64,000 bases of DNA from Rothia sp. (in: high G+C Gram-positive bacteria) (GCA_030524105.1 JAUNHE010000007.1:1-64000); one strand, 5' to 3'; shown: positions 26,575-36,616, numbered from the stretch's first letter. A program made the numbers and translations. Notes: generated from the letters alone by a model not told the origin.

Positions 26575-28056
26575 ATGAAAAAAAGCAATAAGTTCTCCTC
26601 CAAATTCCTCAAAATCTTAACGATTCCCCTGAGTCTGGCCCTGCTCCTGTCTGCCCTTGCAGTCCCGGCCTACTCTGAGCAGGCAGACTCACCTGCCACT
26701 ACCTTTACTCAAGAATCTGATGGCAGATTGCTGGACCCACCGCAGGCTGGGTCAGAGGAGCCCGGGGCAAGCCTAGGCCAGGGTATCGAGCCCTTGGCGC
26801 AAACCAGCTCCCTCAACATGCAGGCTAGTGCCGTGAGCCCCACCGGTTCGGGAGTTCTAGGTATGGATGTTTCTGGCTGGCAGACAACGGTGGACTGGGC
26901 GGCAGAGTACGCCCGAGGCGCTCGCTTTGCCTACGTGAAAGCCACGGAAGGTAAAAGCTATAAGTCTGCTCGATTTGCCAGTCAGTATGCCGGGGCTGGC
27001 GGGGTAGGAATGAAACGCGGTGCCTACCATTTTGCCCTGCCCTCTGTATCCAGCGGAGCAGACCAGGCCAGATTCTTTGTGGCTAGTGGAGGTGGCTGGA
27101 CCGCTGATGGTCGCACCCTGCCCGGACTCTTGGACATTGAATATAACCCTTACTCCTCCTTGGGCGACAGCTGTTTTAATATGTCGGCAGGGCAAATTAA
27201 CGACTGGATCAGCAGTTTTATTACCACGTACAGGTCCCTAACCGGCAGATACCCAGCCATCTATACGGCCAGTTCTTGGTGGGCCCAGTGCACCGGTAAT
27301 ACAAGCCAGTTCAATTTTTTGCCCCTCCACATAGCTCGTTATGCAGCTAGCCCCGGAACCCTCCCTGCAGGGTACACTACCTACGATATGTGGCAGTACT
27401 CTGCGTCAGGGCCCTTTGCTGGAGATTCCAATGTTTTTAACGGCAGTCTTGCTGCCTTGGACAATTTTGCCCTTAACCCCAGCTATCGTCCCCTTGGCGG
27501 GGCTAACGATGCGGGGCCGGTGACGGTTAATGGGTTTACCCTTAAAGGCGCCATTAAAGCCCGCTACTTTGCTGGCGGTGGCAGCGAAAAATGTGGCTTT
27601 CCAACTAGCAATGAGTTTGCCCTCCGTCTGAACGGCGTTGCCCAAATCTTTTCTAACTCTTGCACAATCTATTGGACGGCGCAGACCGGGGCTCATATTG
27701 TCAGTTGGAAGGGCGATATTGGCGCCAAATTTGCTCAGGCCGGTTACGAAGCCGGCTGGGGGTACCCCCTGACCGAGGAGCTAACTTTCTGGCACGGCGC
27801 TAAGCAGCACTTTCGCAATGCTGATGCATCGACGGTGGCCTACTGGTCCGCTGCAACGGGCACCCACACTTTAAATGGCCGAGGTGCTATTTTTGCCCGG
27901 TGGGCCAGGGATGGAGACGTAAAAACCTATGGGTTTCCTATTAGCGATGAGCGGCGTATGCCCGATTCCAGCTATCGGGTAGATTTTGAGAATGGGACCA
28001 GTATTAACTGGTCTGCTGCCCGCGGGACCTGGGTCTCCTCTTCCTCGACTTCCTAG
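26575..28056 (+). CDS. secreted GH25 lysozyme with LGFP-like repeats
   Basis: 493 aa. Signal peptide (about 1-37, cleavage near AYS), a low-complexity linker, then a GH25 domain (about 97-300) with GMDVSGWQ (Asp98) and LLDIEYNP (Asp187, Glu189). The C-terminal region (about 310-490) has repeated units such as IKARYFAGGGSEKCGFPTS, IGAKFAQAGYEAGWGYPLT and IFARWARDGDVKTYGFPIS, typical LGFP repeats that bind the cell wall. It would cut peptidoglycan between MurNAc and GlcNAc. ATG 26575 is chosen to give a clean signal peptide; the ribosome site is weak. Confidence 0.92.
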   Translation: MKKSNKFSSKFLKILTIPLSLALLLSALAVPAYSEQADSPATTFTQESDGRLLDPPQAGSEEPGASLGQGIEPLAQTSSLNMQASAVSPTGSGVLGMDVSGWQTTVDWAAEYARGARFAYVKATEGKSYKSARFASQYAGAGGVGMKRGAYHFALPSVSSGADQARFFVASGGGWTADGRTLPGLLDIEYNPYSSLGDSCFNMSAGQINDWISSFITTYRSLTGRYPAIYTASSWWAQCTGNTSQFNFLPLHIARYAASPGTLPAGYTTYDMWQYSASGPFAGDSNVFNGSLAALDNFALNPSYRPLGGANDAGPVTVNGFTLKGAIKARYFAGGGSEKCGFPTSNEFALRLNGVAQIFSNSCTIYWTAQTGAHIVSWKGDIGAKFAQAGYEAGWGYPLTEELTFWHGAKQHFRNADASTVAYWSAATGTHTLNGRGAIFARWARDGDVKTYGFPISDERRMPDSSYRVDFENGTSINWSAARGTWVSSSSTS

Positions 28057-28088
28057 GTACGCTTCTTCCTTAGCTCTGCCGAAAAGAT

Positions 28089-28126
28089 AAGGCCGGTTGA
28101 CTCCCTGCTGGGGGTTAGCCGGCCTT
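28089..28126 (+). terminator. hairpin terminator after GH25 gene
   Basis: AAGGCCGG (28089-28096) pairs with CCGGCCTT (28119-28126), extended by imperfect pairing inward. It lies 33 bases after the lysozyme stop. The T tail is short (TTTAAG). Confidence 0.6.
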
Positions 28127-28406
28127 TAAGATAGACGGCAGAATATGGGCAGATTGTTGTTTTAGTTTCTTGCGGCCCTATTTGTGACCCTGCCATTCAG
28201 CTCGGCGGCAAAGGCCAGCTACCCTGGGCAGATGCCCGCTCTTTAGCCGCAAAACCCCGGAAAAACGGCCCTCACGGTCAGAAAAAAATCCGGAATTCCA
28301 CTGGCCTGAAAAAATTTTGCTAGCCTCATGAATGGGTTACATCAAGTCGATACAACCCAACAAAAATTACTTGTTTTAGGAGCAGACAAAGGAGAATGAG
28401 CTCACC
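28127..28406. promoter_or_regulatory. upstream region of the type VII-like locus
   Basis: About 280 bases with no gene. It ends in an A/T-rich stretch and AAAGGAGA eleven bases before the WXG100 start. GGGTT...AACCC (about 28333-28358) is a loose inverted repeat. The promoter of the secretion locus is presumably here, but I cannot choose a firm -35/-10 pair. Confidence 0.35.
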
Positions 28407-28685
28407 ATGCCCATCCAGATAGACTACGCAGCTATGGAAAGCGAAGCGGCTAACCTGCAGGCGGCAGCCTCTGAATTTGAAGCATCGTTGAACAACCTAC
28501 TCAACCGGATTAATACTCTTACGTCAGCTAATGGCGGCTTCTCAACAGAGGTTTCGAGCGGTGTCTTTGGCAGCAACTACCAAGAGTTTGACAGCAAAGC
28601 AAAACAGTTGATCCCAGCCTTGCAAGCCTTCCAGGCTGATCTAAAGAACGCCATCGAGCGCTTCAAGGCCGCTGACGGTGCATAG
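28407..28685 (+). CDS. WXG100-family protein lacking the W-x-G motif
   Basis: 92 aa, the normal length for EsxA-like proteins. Two predicted helices are separated by a short turn (ANGGFSTEVSSG) where W-x-G normally stands, but no Trp occurs in the protein. The C-terminus has FKAAD, a weak version of YxxxD/E. It is the first gene of a locus with an EssC-like ATPase, which supports a role as exported helical-hairpin substrate or chaperone-like component. A 15-bp hairpin follows the gene. Confidence 0.82.
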   Translation: MPIQIDYAAMESEAANLQAAASEFEASLNNLLNRINTLTSANGGFSTEVSSGVFGSNYQEFDSKAKQLIPALQAFQADLKNAIERFKAADGA

Positions 28686-28708
28686 ATAAAACATAAGCCA
28701 CCCAGTAG

Positions 28709-28753
28709 AGGTTTATTCGTAAGGGCAAGCAAGCAGGACTTACGAATAGGCCT
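28709..28753 (+). promoter_or_regulatory. 15-bp mRNA hairpin behind the WXG100 gene
   Basis: Arms 28709-28723 and 28739-28753 pair over 15 bp (two G-T wobbles) around a 15-base loop; the inner 10 bp, TATTCGTAAG/CTTACGAATA, are perfect. No T run follows, so it is more likely an attenuating or 3'-stabilising element that keeps WXG100 mRNA above that of the downstream genes. Confidence 0.6.
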
Positions 28754-28793
28754 CACTTTAGTCCGTAAAACCCAGAAAGAACACACCACCCCC

Positions 28794-30608
28794 ATGAGCA
28801 AATACACGGTAGCCAAGCCGGTTAAGCGTAGCGCCGCCTACGCTATCGATGCTGCCATACTGCTCGTACCCCTTAGCCTATCCGTGGCCTGGAACCTTTC
28901 CCACAATTTTTCACCCACACCCCTCTACGGTTGGATCAGCCTCGCCGGCAACCTGCTGGTGGTTATCTTGGTCAGCATCATCTACGCCCTACAAAATAGC
29001 AGCAGCGGTCAGACTTTAGGTAAAAGACTCGTCGGGTTACGTGTGCTCAGGGCAGAATCCTTGCAACAAGCAGACTTTATTGACTCCTATGCCCGAGGCT
29101 TCTCCTATCTTTTAGGTCTGCTGGGCTTAGGGATAGCCCCGCTGTATATGGTGAGCAAGAACAGGAAGCAAGCGGAGTGGGAGAGCTGGCCTCACAAAGC
29201 CGGCAATACGAGAGTGATAGATATCCGCCGCGGCTCGGACCCCTTTGATAAGCAGCCACCCTTCTACCCGCTTTATCCGGAGGAATGGACCAATAATAGT
29301 CCGGCCCAACTTTTAGAGACCTACCCGCCACTCGCTCGGGAAATGGACAAAAAAGAGCCCAGCCTAGCCCAGATCATGACTGCAGTGCCACGCATCACCC
29401 CAGACATTAGCCAGCAGCAAAAACGCAGGGAAAAAACCCGTCATCGGCTCACCAGCCTGGGGCTTAGCTTCACCAGTCTGACCGGCATTACTCTGCTCTT
29501 GCTAGCCTTCAGCTATGCCGGTTATGCCCTGCAACCGGCACCTGCCACACCGGCTGACCCAAAAGAAGTACTAGCCAGCAGTCTAACCAGCCCGCTTCCC
29601 GTTAACGGTTACTCGGGCAGTGGCTTTCCCGGCTACGCTACTAGTCCCAGCTGGAGTCAAAAAATCTCGGCTAAGGCGCAGGTGCTAGCCAACTCAAACA
29701 CTATCTACACATTAGAAAATCGCACCCTGGCCAGCTACTCGGTGCAAACAGGGCAAAAAATACAAGAATTTACCGTCAGCGATAAGGTCGATATTGTTGC
29801 TGCCACCCAGTATAAAAATGAAAAGCCGGGAATTTACTGGTCTATTGGCAACAAGGCCTACGGTTGGGCCCCAGAACTTGGCCTGGCAGAACCGGTCAGC
29901 GCAGAAATACCGGCTGGAGCTAAACCTTACGCTGCCGGAGCCCAGCTCCTTTTTGTAGCCGATGCAGATAAAGAAGGTAACTACCGGGCCTGGCAGTTTA
30001 CCGTCAATGGCTTTAAAGAACTTAAGGTGCCCGAGGGTTACGTACCCGGAACCATCGCCGGAGCCAACCTGATTAGCTCTAACGCGGGTGGGGATATTCG
30101 CATCACCAGTGCTGATGGGCAAGAGATATCTAGCTATCCGCTGAGTCCACCCAAAGAAGGCCAGTCCCTAGCAGCTATTAGTGCTATAGGCTACAACCGG
30201 ATTGTGGCCCTTTGGTCTCCTTACCCGGAAAGTACTGCAGCAAACAACCCCATGATTATCAGCAGTTACCAGGCTTCTGATGGACAATTACTTTCTTACT
30301 TGGCCAGCACCCGTGAGCGCATCCTAGAAAACCAAGAAGTGGTCTGGGGTAGCGACGGACAGCGCGCCAGCTTTGCCTCCTACACCTTTGACGTAGCCAG
30401 TGGGCGAGCCGTGCAAGATCTTAAAGCTAACGGAGTAAAACCTAGCAGGGTGCTTGCCCAGGCCGTCCTCGGTGAAAGCGATCGCGGCAGAGTTTATGTT
30501 ACCGATCAAGCTATTAACTCTATTTCTGGAATCACGCCGCTAGCGGTTACCGACAGCTACGCAATCATCAAAACCAGTGATCAAACTATTGAAAAATACA
30601 GCAAATAA
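28794..30608 (+). CDS. RDD-family membrane protein with extracellular propeller-like domain
   Basis: 604 aa. The N-terminal RDD domain (about 1-140) starts VKRSAAYAIDAAILLVPL and has the SGQTLGKRLVGLRV motif. A cytosolic linker precedes a further membrane helix (about 223-245). The C-terminal 350 residues look like beta-propeller repeats (short W/Y-containing strands, VTDQAINSI). RDD proteins are regular companions of WXG100/EssC loci in Gram-positive bacteria. A structural role in the export complex is inferred. Confidence 0.78.
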   Translation: MSKYTVAKPVKRSAAYAIDAAILLVPLSLSVAWNLSHNFSPTPLYGWISLAGNLLVVILVSIIYALQNSSSGQTLGKRLVGLRVLRAESLQQADFIDSYARGFSYLLGLLGLGIAPLYMVSKNRKQAEWESWPHKAGNTRVIDIRRGSDPFDKQPPFYPLYPEEWTNNSPAQLLETYPPLAREMDKKEPSLAQIMTAVPRITPDISQQQKRREKTRHRLTSLGLSFTSLTGITLLLLAFSYAGYALQPAPATPADPKEVLASSLTSPLPVNGYSGSGFPGYATSPSWSQKISAKAQVLANSNTIYTLENRTLASYSVQTGQKIQEFTVSDKVDIVAATQYKNEKPGIYWSIGNKAYGWAPELGLAEPVSAEIPAGAKPYAAGAQLLFVADADKEGNYRAWQFTVNGFKELKVPEGYVPGTIAGANLISSNAGGDIRITSADGQEISSYPLSPPKEGQSLAAISAIGYNRIVALWSPYPESTAANNPMIISSYQASDGQLLSYLASTRERILENQEVVWGSDGQRASFASYTFDVASGRAVQDLKANGVKPSRVLAQAVLGESDRGRVYVTDQAINSISGITPLAVTDSYAIIKTSDQTIEKYSK

Positions 30609-30644
30609 GAAGACCGGCTGAGGGTACTTTGAAAGGGGAAACAA

Positions 30645-32225
30645 ATGCCACAGCAAGCACTTGCCCAGCTGAGAGCTGGCAGCGTCTTAGTTTTAGGCGT
30701 CTTATTGAGCGCCGGGGTTAGCCCAAGCCATGCTCAACCGGCTAGTCCAGAGAACCCGGCTCATCAGGTGGCCCTGGCTCAGGCAGCGCAGCCGGTAGCC
30801 GGTCCCAGCATCAGCGCGCACTACCCGGTTAGCGCAGCCGGAATGACGCTGCACCTTGAGGGGAAGGGGTTTGCAGCCGGCGCGGAAGTAGAACTTTATG
30901 CGCCAGCTGAGCAAGGCCAACGCTCTGACGTCTACTTTGTTCCAGGATTGGATCAGCTAGAGACAGAACAGAATCGCCTCACTGTTCGGGCGGATGAAAG
31001 CGGAAAAATTAGCGCCTACGCCAGCTTCAGCCCCTACATGTCTACAAGCGTCATAGAGGTTGTGGCAAGCAGTCCGGCTGATCAGCTGGAAGCAAGGACT
31101 GAAATTACTCTTCTGGGCAACTCGATAGCCCAGCTGAAACTCTCCCAAAACAGTATTGAAGCGGGTAATCTGCACCAGCTACACCTGCTAGCCAATCGCT
31201 TTGCCCCTTACCATAAGGACTACCCGGTGCAGCTACGCATCGTTAAAGCTGACGATCCAGAAAGCCGGTCGATCAGTGATAAAACCGTCATGGTAGAAAC
31301 AGACCAGACTGGCCAGGAGCCTTGGGGCAAAATTAAGGACGTCACCCTTAAGATTCCGGCAGAAGTGGCTAGCGGTAGTTACCTGGTACAAGCTGTAGTT
31401 CCAGCAGATCTAGCTCAACCGGCTGGGCCGGCTGGGCGGGTGCTGGCAAGTACTCAGCTAGAAATTACCCCGGCCCAGAAAGCTGTGGATCCAAGGCCGG
31501 AGCCGGTAGAACCCAGTCCCACGGCAGAGCCAAGTCCGTCAGCAGAGGCTCCCGAGCAGACAGCTTCCCCCAGCCAGGCTGGAGAAGCTAGCCAGCCGGA
31601 GACCAGCCAGCCTTCTGAAAGCTCAGCAGAGACCGTAGAACCCGGTCAGGCTGAGGAGCCTAGCCCAGCTATTGAACCGGCTCAGCCAACAGAAGAGACC
31701 AATAGTAGCCCGGAGCAAGAGCCGGCAAAAGCAGGTGAAAGCAGCCAGGCCGGCACAGAATCCGGCCAGCTAGCAGAAGCCAGCCCAGCCTTGGAAGATC
31801 AAGAGCCGCAGCAGCAGCTTCCGCTAGCTAAGCCTGTGCCGGAATTTGAGCAGGAGCCCAGCAAAAAAACCGGAAACGATGAGCAGGAAGAGATTAAACA
31901 AGAGCCGGTTTGGCTGCAGTCTAGCTCGGTCTCACCTCAGGATCCCAGACTTCAAGGGGAAAGCGACAGCGAACTCCGTAGCTCTGTGCTTAACTCTTTG
32001 GGGGCTAAGCAAGTGGAATCTAGCGGCCTAGTTTCTCCCAGCCTTCTAGGAAACCTGGGCAAAGATGAGGCAGCAGCAGAAAACCAGGAAGACCAAGCTG
32101 TTCTGCTGGCAGCCGCAGAAGGTGGACTGCCGCTTATGCCTATTGCCTTGCTTACCTTGGCAGCCCTGGCTATTGGCGGAGTAACCGGGGTGCTTATCGC
32201 CCATACAAAACCCAAGAAACACTAG
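30645..32225 (+). CDS. Pro/Glu/Ser-rich surface protein of the type VII-like locus
   Basis: 526 aa. Signal peptide (about 1-31, ending SHAQ), a beta-rich extracellular domain of about 250 residues, then a long low-complexity PxPS/SQPSE-type spacer (about 275-470) and a C-terminal helix (about 497-520) with a KPKKH tail. There is no LPxTG or LAxTG before the helix, so it should stay membrane-anchored. I do not know the family. The spacer could reach through the wall, which fits a role outside the EssC-like channel. Confidence 0.75.
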   Translation: MPQQALAQLRAGSVLVLGVLLSAGVSPSHAQPASPENPAHQVALAQAAQPVAGPSISAHYPVSAAGMTLHLEGKGFAAGAEVELYAPAEQGQRSDVYFVPGLDQLETEQNRLTVRADESGKISAYASFSPYMSTSVIEVVASSPADQLEARTEITLLGNSIAQLKLSQNSIEAGNLHQLHLLANRFAPYHKDYPVQLRIVKADDPESRSISDKTVMVETDQTGQEPWGKIKDVTLKIPAEVASGSYLVQAVVPADLAQPAGPAGRVLASTQLEITPAQKAVDPRPEPVEPSPTAEPSPSAEAPEQTASPSQAGEASQPETSQPSESSAETVEPGQAEEPSPAIEPAQPTEETNSSPEQEPAKAGESSQAGTESGQLAEASPALEDQEPQQQLPLAKPVPEFEQEPSKKTGNDEQEEIKQEPVWLQSSSVSPQDPRLQGESDSELRSSVLNSLGAKQVESSGLVSPSLLGNLGKDEAAAENQEDQAVLLAAAEGGLPLMPIALLTLAALAIGGVTGVLIAHTKPKKH

Positions 32226-32260
32226 AAAACTCTGAGAGTTTGTAAAGGTAGCGCAAGAGT

Positions 32261-35200
32261 ATGCAAAGCCAGTTTTCTGTGGCTCGTCCCGATGGCAGCC
32301 TGAGCCATCTGGTGGTTAAGGCAGAAGAAAACCTGCCAGCCAGCAAGGTTAACCAGCTCATTGCCCACACCATTAACCAAAACTATCAGCCTCTGAACTA
32401 CGGAATTGGTCGGCAGGCTCGCTGGGCTACGCTTAAAACCAGGCAGGGAGCCATCTACCGTTTCCAGAATGATAGCTACCAGCCTCTTGTCCGGCAGGAG
32501 GCCGGTATCAAAGCCGGCCAGGGCCGGGTCTATATTAAACAGGTGAGCGGCCAAGGGGCGGGAACCTTCTATTGTTTTGGTCCGGGTAAGGTAAGCCTGG
32601 GGGCGGACCCGCAAGCAGCCATCCAAATTCCCGACCACACCATTGCCCGAACAGCGGCCCTGGTTAACATTGACGATGAGGGCCGCTGCACGGTTGAAAA
32701 GACAAGCTCATCCTGCACGGTTTACCTGGACGGTAAAGAACTGGAGGGGCGGCAAACCTGGGAGCCGGGCAGTCTTTTGCGTATAGGGGACTACCTGTAT
32801 GAGGTAGACAGCTCCCAGCAGGTGCTGGCCTCTCTAAGACCGGCTCAGCTACCCGGTTTTCTGGACTATAATCGGCCACCTCGGCTGCTACCGGGCCGGC
32901 GCAGCAACGATTTTAAGTACCCAAACCCTCCAGAGGCAGCGGGGCGCACTTCTTTACCCTTGCTCGCTATGCTGCTTCCGCTTCTACTGGCCATCGTGAT
33001 GGCAACAAGCTTTAAACAGCCTCACTTTTTATTGTTTGGCATTATGTCACCGGTGATGATGCTGGCCAGTACCATCAATAATAGAAAAACTGGCAAGGTA
33101 ACCTTTCGGGAGAAAAAAGCTAAATACCGTAAAACCGTGGCCATGATCGACCAAGATCTTGAACAAGCCATCGTAGATTTTGCCAGCGAAAAACGGATGC
33201 TCAGCCCGGACCCGGCCAGTATTGGTATGCTAGCTAACCTGCCTTCTGCCCGGCTCTGGGAGCGACGCAGAACGGACCCAGACCACCTTGCCGTGCGGGT
33301 AGGCCTTTTTGAAGCGGTCACAGATATTAAACTCTTTGACCCAGAAGAAGTAGACCACCGCAGAACAAAATATCCCAGTGCAGCTGATGTGCCGGCAACC
33401 CTCTCCCTACCCGAATACGGGGTGATAGGTATCTGCGGGCCGGACCTTAACGTTCACCGTAGCGCTGCCTGGATGCTCACCCAACTGGCCGTCCTGCAAA
33501 GCCCCAGGGATCTTTCTCTGGTCCTTCTTACTGAAGGCAGCAGAGAAAAAGAATGGCACTGGAGCCGCTGGCTACCCCACATGAAAAATCATCGGGGAGC
33601 AGTAGCAAATATAGGCAATAGCACGGCCAGTATTGGCCAAAGGATTAGTGAAATTCTTGCCCTGATGGACAGCCGTCAGGCAGAAAATGAGGGAAAACCT
33701 CTGCCGGCTCATGAAGTAACTGCCACGGTTGTTATCTTTGATGGCATCAGAAAACTTAGGCAGTGGCCGGGGGTCTGCCGCATTCTCAGTGAAGGGCCGG
33801 CCCTGGGAATCTACAGTATCTGCATTGACAGCGAAGGAAGATTACTTCCGGAAGAATCACGGGCTATTATCCTAGCCCAAGAGCAGGCCTGGACTATTCA
33901 GAGAGACCGACAGAAAACGCTGGAAAATATTACACCAGATTTGCCCGATTGGCCTTGGTTTGAATGGGTTTGCCGGGCCCTAGCTCCTCTTCGGGACGTC
34001 AGCGAGGAGGCCGGCTCTGCTATCCCGGCTAGTTCTCGCTACCTGAGTCTTGTTAACTTGGTTGACCCCGACGCAGACCTGGTTCTTAAAGGCTGGCGCA
34101 GTAACCCGCGCAGCACCAAAGCCATCCTGGGCGAAACTTTTGATGGGCCCCTGAGCATTGATATTCGTCAAGATGGTCCACACGCGCTGATTGCTGGAAC
34201 TACCGGTTCGGGAAAATCTGAATTGCTCCAGACCCTGATTGCCTCTTTGGCCCTCAATAACAGGCCGGATGAATTGAATTTTGTGCTGATTGACTACAAG
34301 GGTGGGGCTGCCTTTAAAGACTTTGTTAACTTACCGCATACGGTGGGGAATGTTACCGACTTGGACGGCCACCTGGTAGAGCGAGCCATGCAATCTTTGA
34401 GTGCAGAGCTGCGCCGCCGCGAGCAGCTGCTAGCCAGCGTGGGAGCAAAAGATATTGAAGATTTTACCGCGGCACGTGAACGCGGCCAGACTCGACAACT
34501 GCTGCCTCGGCTGCTGCTGGTGGTCGATGAATTTGCTGCCCTCAAGGCTGAACTGCCCGAGTTTGTCAGCGGCATTGTTGGCATTGCTCAACGCGGCCGT
34601 TCTTTAGGCATTCATCTGGTTTTAGCAACCCAGCGGCCCCAGGGGTCTATTACTGCTGATATCTTGGCTAACACCAACCTGCGTATTGCCCTGCGGATGG
34701 CTGACGCCAATGAAAGCAGAGACGTTATTGCTAGCCAGGATGCTGCCGAGATTTCTAGTTCTACGCCAGGACGGGCCTACGTTCGTTCTGGCTCAAACGC
34801 CCTACTGCCTTTTCAGACGGCACGTATTGGTGGTTTGCGCCCCGATACTGCGAACCAGGCTGATCTGCCCGAGCCAGAAGTTTATGAGGTCCCCTGGCAG
34901 GAGCTAGGGGAGAACCTGCCCGTAGCAGAAAAGCGGGAAGAGGAGCAGGCGAGTGCCCTGACAGACTTGCAGGTGCTGGTTGAGGCTATTGCCGCTGCCG
35001 CTGACAAGGGCAAAATCCAAAGACAACCTAGCCCCTGGCTGGATGCCTTAAGGACACATCTACTGCTGGATGACTGTAGTAAGCCAGCAGAGGTTAGTCA
35101 GGATGGCGCCTTAGCTCCGGTGACTTTTGGGATGCAGGATTATCCGGAGGAACAAGCTCAAAAACCTCTGCTCATTGATTTTTCGCATTTTAGTCACCTC

Positions 35201-36616
35201 TACCTGGTGGGCGCGCCACGATCTGGGCGGACGCAGGCCTTGCGCACTATTGCTGGTGCTCTCTGCAAGCAGATGGGCAGTAATGCTGCCCATCTTTACG
35301 GTATAGATTTTGGCAGTGGTGGGCTGCGGGCCCTGGAGCAGCTACCCCAATGTGGCTGTGTGATTAGCCGTTCTCAGGGGGCTCTCTTAGCGCGTTTTGT
35401 TAAAAGGATGGAGGCTGAGCTTGCTAGCCGCCGTACTATCCTGGGTCAGTCCGGCTTTTTGTCTGTGGATGAGCAGCGCCTTAACAGTCGACCGGAAGAT
35501 AGGCTGCCGCACATTTTTATCCTTTTTGATCAGTGGGAGGGCTTTATCCACGGTGAGGGTGAAGACCTTCAAAATCCGGTTTTTTTGGGTCTGCTGACTC
35601 TACTGAGAGAGGGAGCCTCTGTTGGTATTCACCTGATTATTGCCGGTGACCGCAGTTTGCTGGCTAGTCGAACCAATAATCTGGTGGAGAGGAAGCTGGT
35701 TATGCGCCTTGCTGACCGCAGCGATTACATTAGTGCCGGCCTTAATCCCCGGCAGCTGCCTAGTCGGATTCCAGCGGGACGGGTTTTTGAATCTGACACG
35801 GGACGGGAGGGGCAGATTGCCCTGCTTGCCAAGGACAACAGCAGTCAAGGACAGCTTGCTGCCCTGGAGGTTATTGCCCAGTGGGCTAAGGTTTTGGATG
35901 CAACAGCACCGAGCTACTCTAGACCCTTGGTCTTCCATGACTTGCCCACATCCTTAACCTTCCAGGACTTGGCTGGACTGGGTCAGCACACTGATCCCTG
36001 GCGTCCAGTGCTGGGTGTCGGTGGTGATCAGGTAGGGCCGATTGCGCTAGATCTTCGGCAGATTTCCACCTTCTTGGTGGGTGGTCCGTCACGGTGCGGT
36101 AAATCTAATCTGCTGCTGACCTTAGCACGCTCAATGCTAGCTGCTGGCGGACAGGTAGTTTTGCTGACTCCGGCTCGTTCGCCTTTGCGTCAGCTGGCCG
36201 GTCAGCAAGGTGTGCTGGCCTCCTATCGGGGCAGTGAGATTACTGCGGAAGTTATTCGGGAGGTTTGCGCCCTCGAAGGGGTAACCGTTGTCATTGATGA
36301 TGCTTCGGCACTGACGGACTTTGCCGTTCTGGATGCTCTCAAAGGGTTAAATGTGGCGGCGGAGCGGGAGAATTTTGCGGTCATTGTTGCCGACGGGCTC
36401 GAAGAGCTGGAACGGGTTGGCCCAGCTTCTTGGCTCAATATCCTGGCTAAAAACCGGCACGGGGCGGTCTTTAATCCGACCAGCACTTTTAGCGGCAGAC
36501 CCTTTGGCCTCAACTTTACCCGGCAGACCCTGAGCCAGAGCTACCCCGTGGGGCGGGCTTTACTCAACAGGGGGGACGGGCAGATTGTCCCGGTGCAAAT
36601 TCCTTATGATGCGTGA
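32261..36616 (+). CDS. EssC/EccC-type FtsK/SpoIIIE ATPase with FHA-like N-terminus
   Basis: 1451 aa, the motor of type VII-like secretion. The N-terminal FHA-like fold (about 85-185) lacks the usual phosphothreonine-binding GR, SxxH and N residues. Two membrane helices span about 231-270. Three ATPase domains follow: D1 with a perfect Walker A AGTTGSGKSE (Lys652) and LLVVDEFAA; D2 with GAPRSGRTQ, where Lys is replaced by Arg990; D3 with GGPSRCGKSN (Lys1281). One chain carrying all domains with N-terminal FHA is the EssC layout of Bacillota rather than split mycobacterial EccCa/EccCb. It would be membrane-bound and drive WXG100-dependent export. Confidence 0.92.
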   Translation: MQSQFSVARPDGSLSHLVVKAEENLPASKVNQLIAHTINQNYQPLNYGIGRQARWATLKTRQGAIYRFQNDSYQPLVRQEAGIKAGQGRVYIKQVSGQGAGTFYCFGPGKVSLGADPQAAIQIPDHTIARTAALVNIDDEGRCTVEKTSSSCTVYLDGKELEGRQTWEPGSLLRIGDYLYEVDSSQQVLASLRPAQLPGFLDYNRPPRLLPGRRSNDFKYPNPPEAAGRTSLPLLAMLLPLLLAIVMATSFKQPHFLLFGIMSPVMMLASTINNRKTGKVTFREKKAKYRKTVAMIDQDLEQAIVDFASEKRMLSPDPASIGMLANLPSARLWERRRTDPDHLAVRVGLFEAVTDIKLFDPEEVDHRRTKYPSAADVPATLSLPEYGVIGICGPDLNVHRSAAWMLTQLAVLQSPRDLSLVLLTEGSREKEWHWSRWLPHMKNHRGAVANIGNSTASIGQRISEILALMDSRQAENEGKPLPAHEVTATVVIFDGIRKLRQWPGVCRILSEGPALGIYSICIDSEGRLLPEESRAIILAQEQAWTIQRDRQKTLENITPDLPDWPWFEWVCRALAPLRDVSEEAGSAIPASSRYLSLVNLVDPDADLVLKGWRSNPRSTKAILGETFDGPLSIDIRQDGPHALIAGTTGSGKSELLQTLIASLALNNRPDELNFVLIDYKGGAAFKDFVNLPHTVGNVTDLDGHLVERAMQSLSAELRRREQLLASVGAKDIEDFTAARERGQTRQLLPRLLLVVDEFAALKAELPEFVSGIVGIAQRGRSLGIHLVLATQRPQGSITADILANTNLRIALRMADANESRDVIASQDAAEISSSTPGRAYVRSGSNALLPFQTARIGGLRPDTANQADLPEPEVYEVPWQELGENLPVAEKREEEQASALTDLQVLVEAIAAAADKGKIQRQPSPWLDALRTHLLLDDCSKPAEVSQDGALAPVTFGMQDYPEEQAQKPLLIDFSHFSHLYLVGAPRSGRTQALRTIAGALCKQMGSNAAHLYGIDFGSGGLRALEQLPQCGCVISRSQGALLARFVKRMEAELASRRTILGQSGFLSVDEQRLNSRPEDRLPHIFILFDQWEGFIHGEGEDLQNPVFLGLLTLLREGASVGIHLIIAGDRSLLASRTNNLVERKLVMRLADRSDYISAGLNPRQLPSRIPAGRVFESDTGREGQIALLAKDNSSQGQLAALEVIAQWAKVLDATAPSYSRPLVFHDLPTSLTFQDLAGLGQHTDPWRPVLGVGGDQVGPIALDLRQISTFLVGGPSRCGKSNLLLTLARSMLAAGGQVVLLTPARSPLRQLAGQQGVLASYRGSEITAEVIREVCALEGVTVVIDDASALTDFAVLDALKGLNVAAERENFAVIVADGLEELERVGPASWLNILAKNRHGAVFNPTSTFSGRPFGLNFTRQTLSQSYPVGRALLNRGDGQIVPVQIPYDA

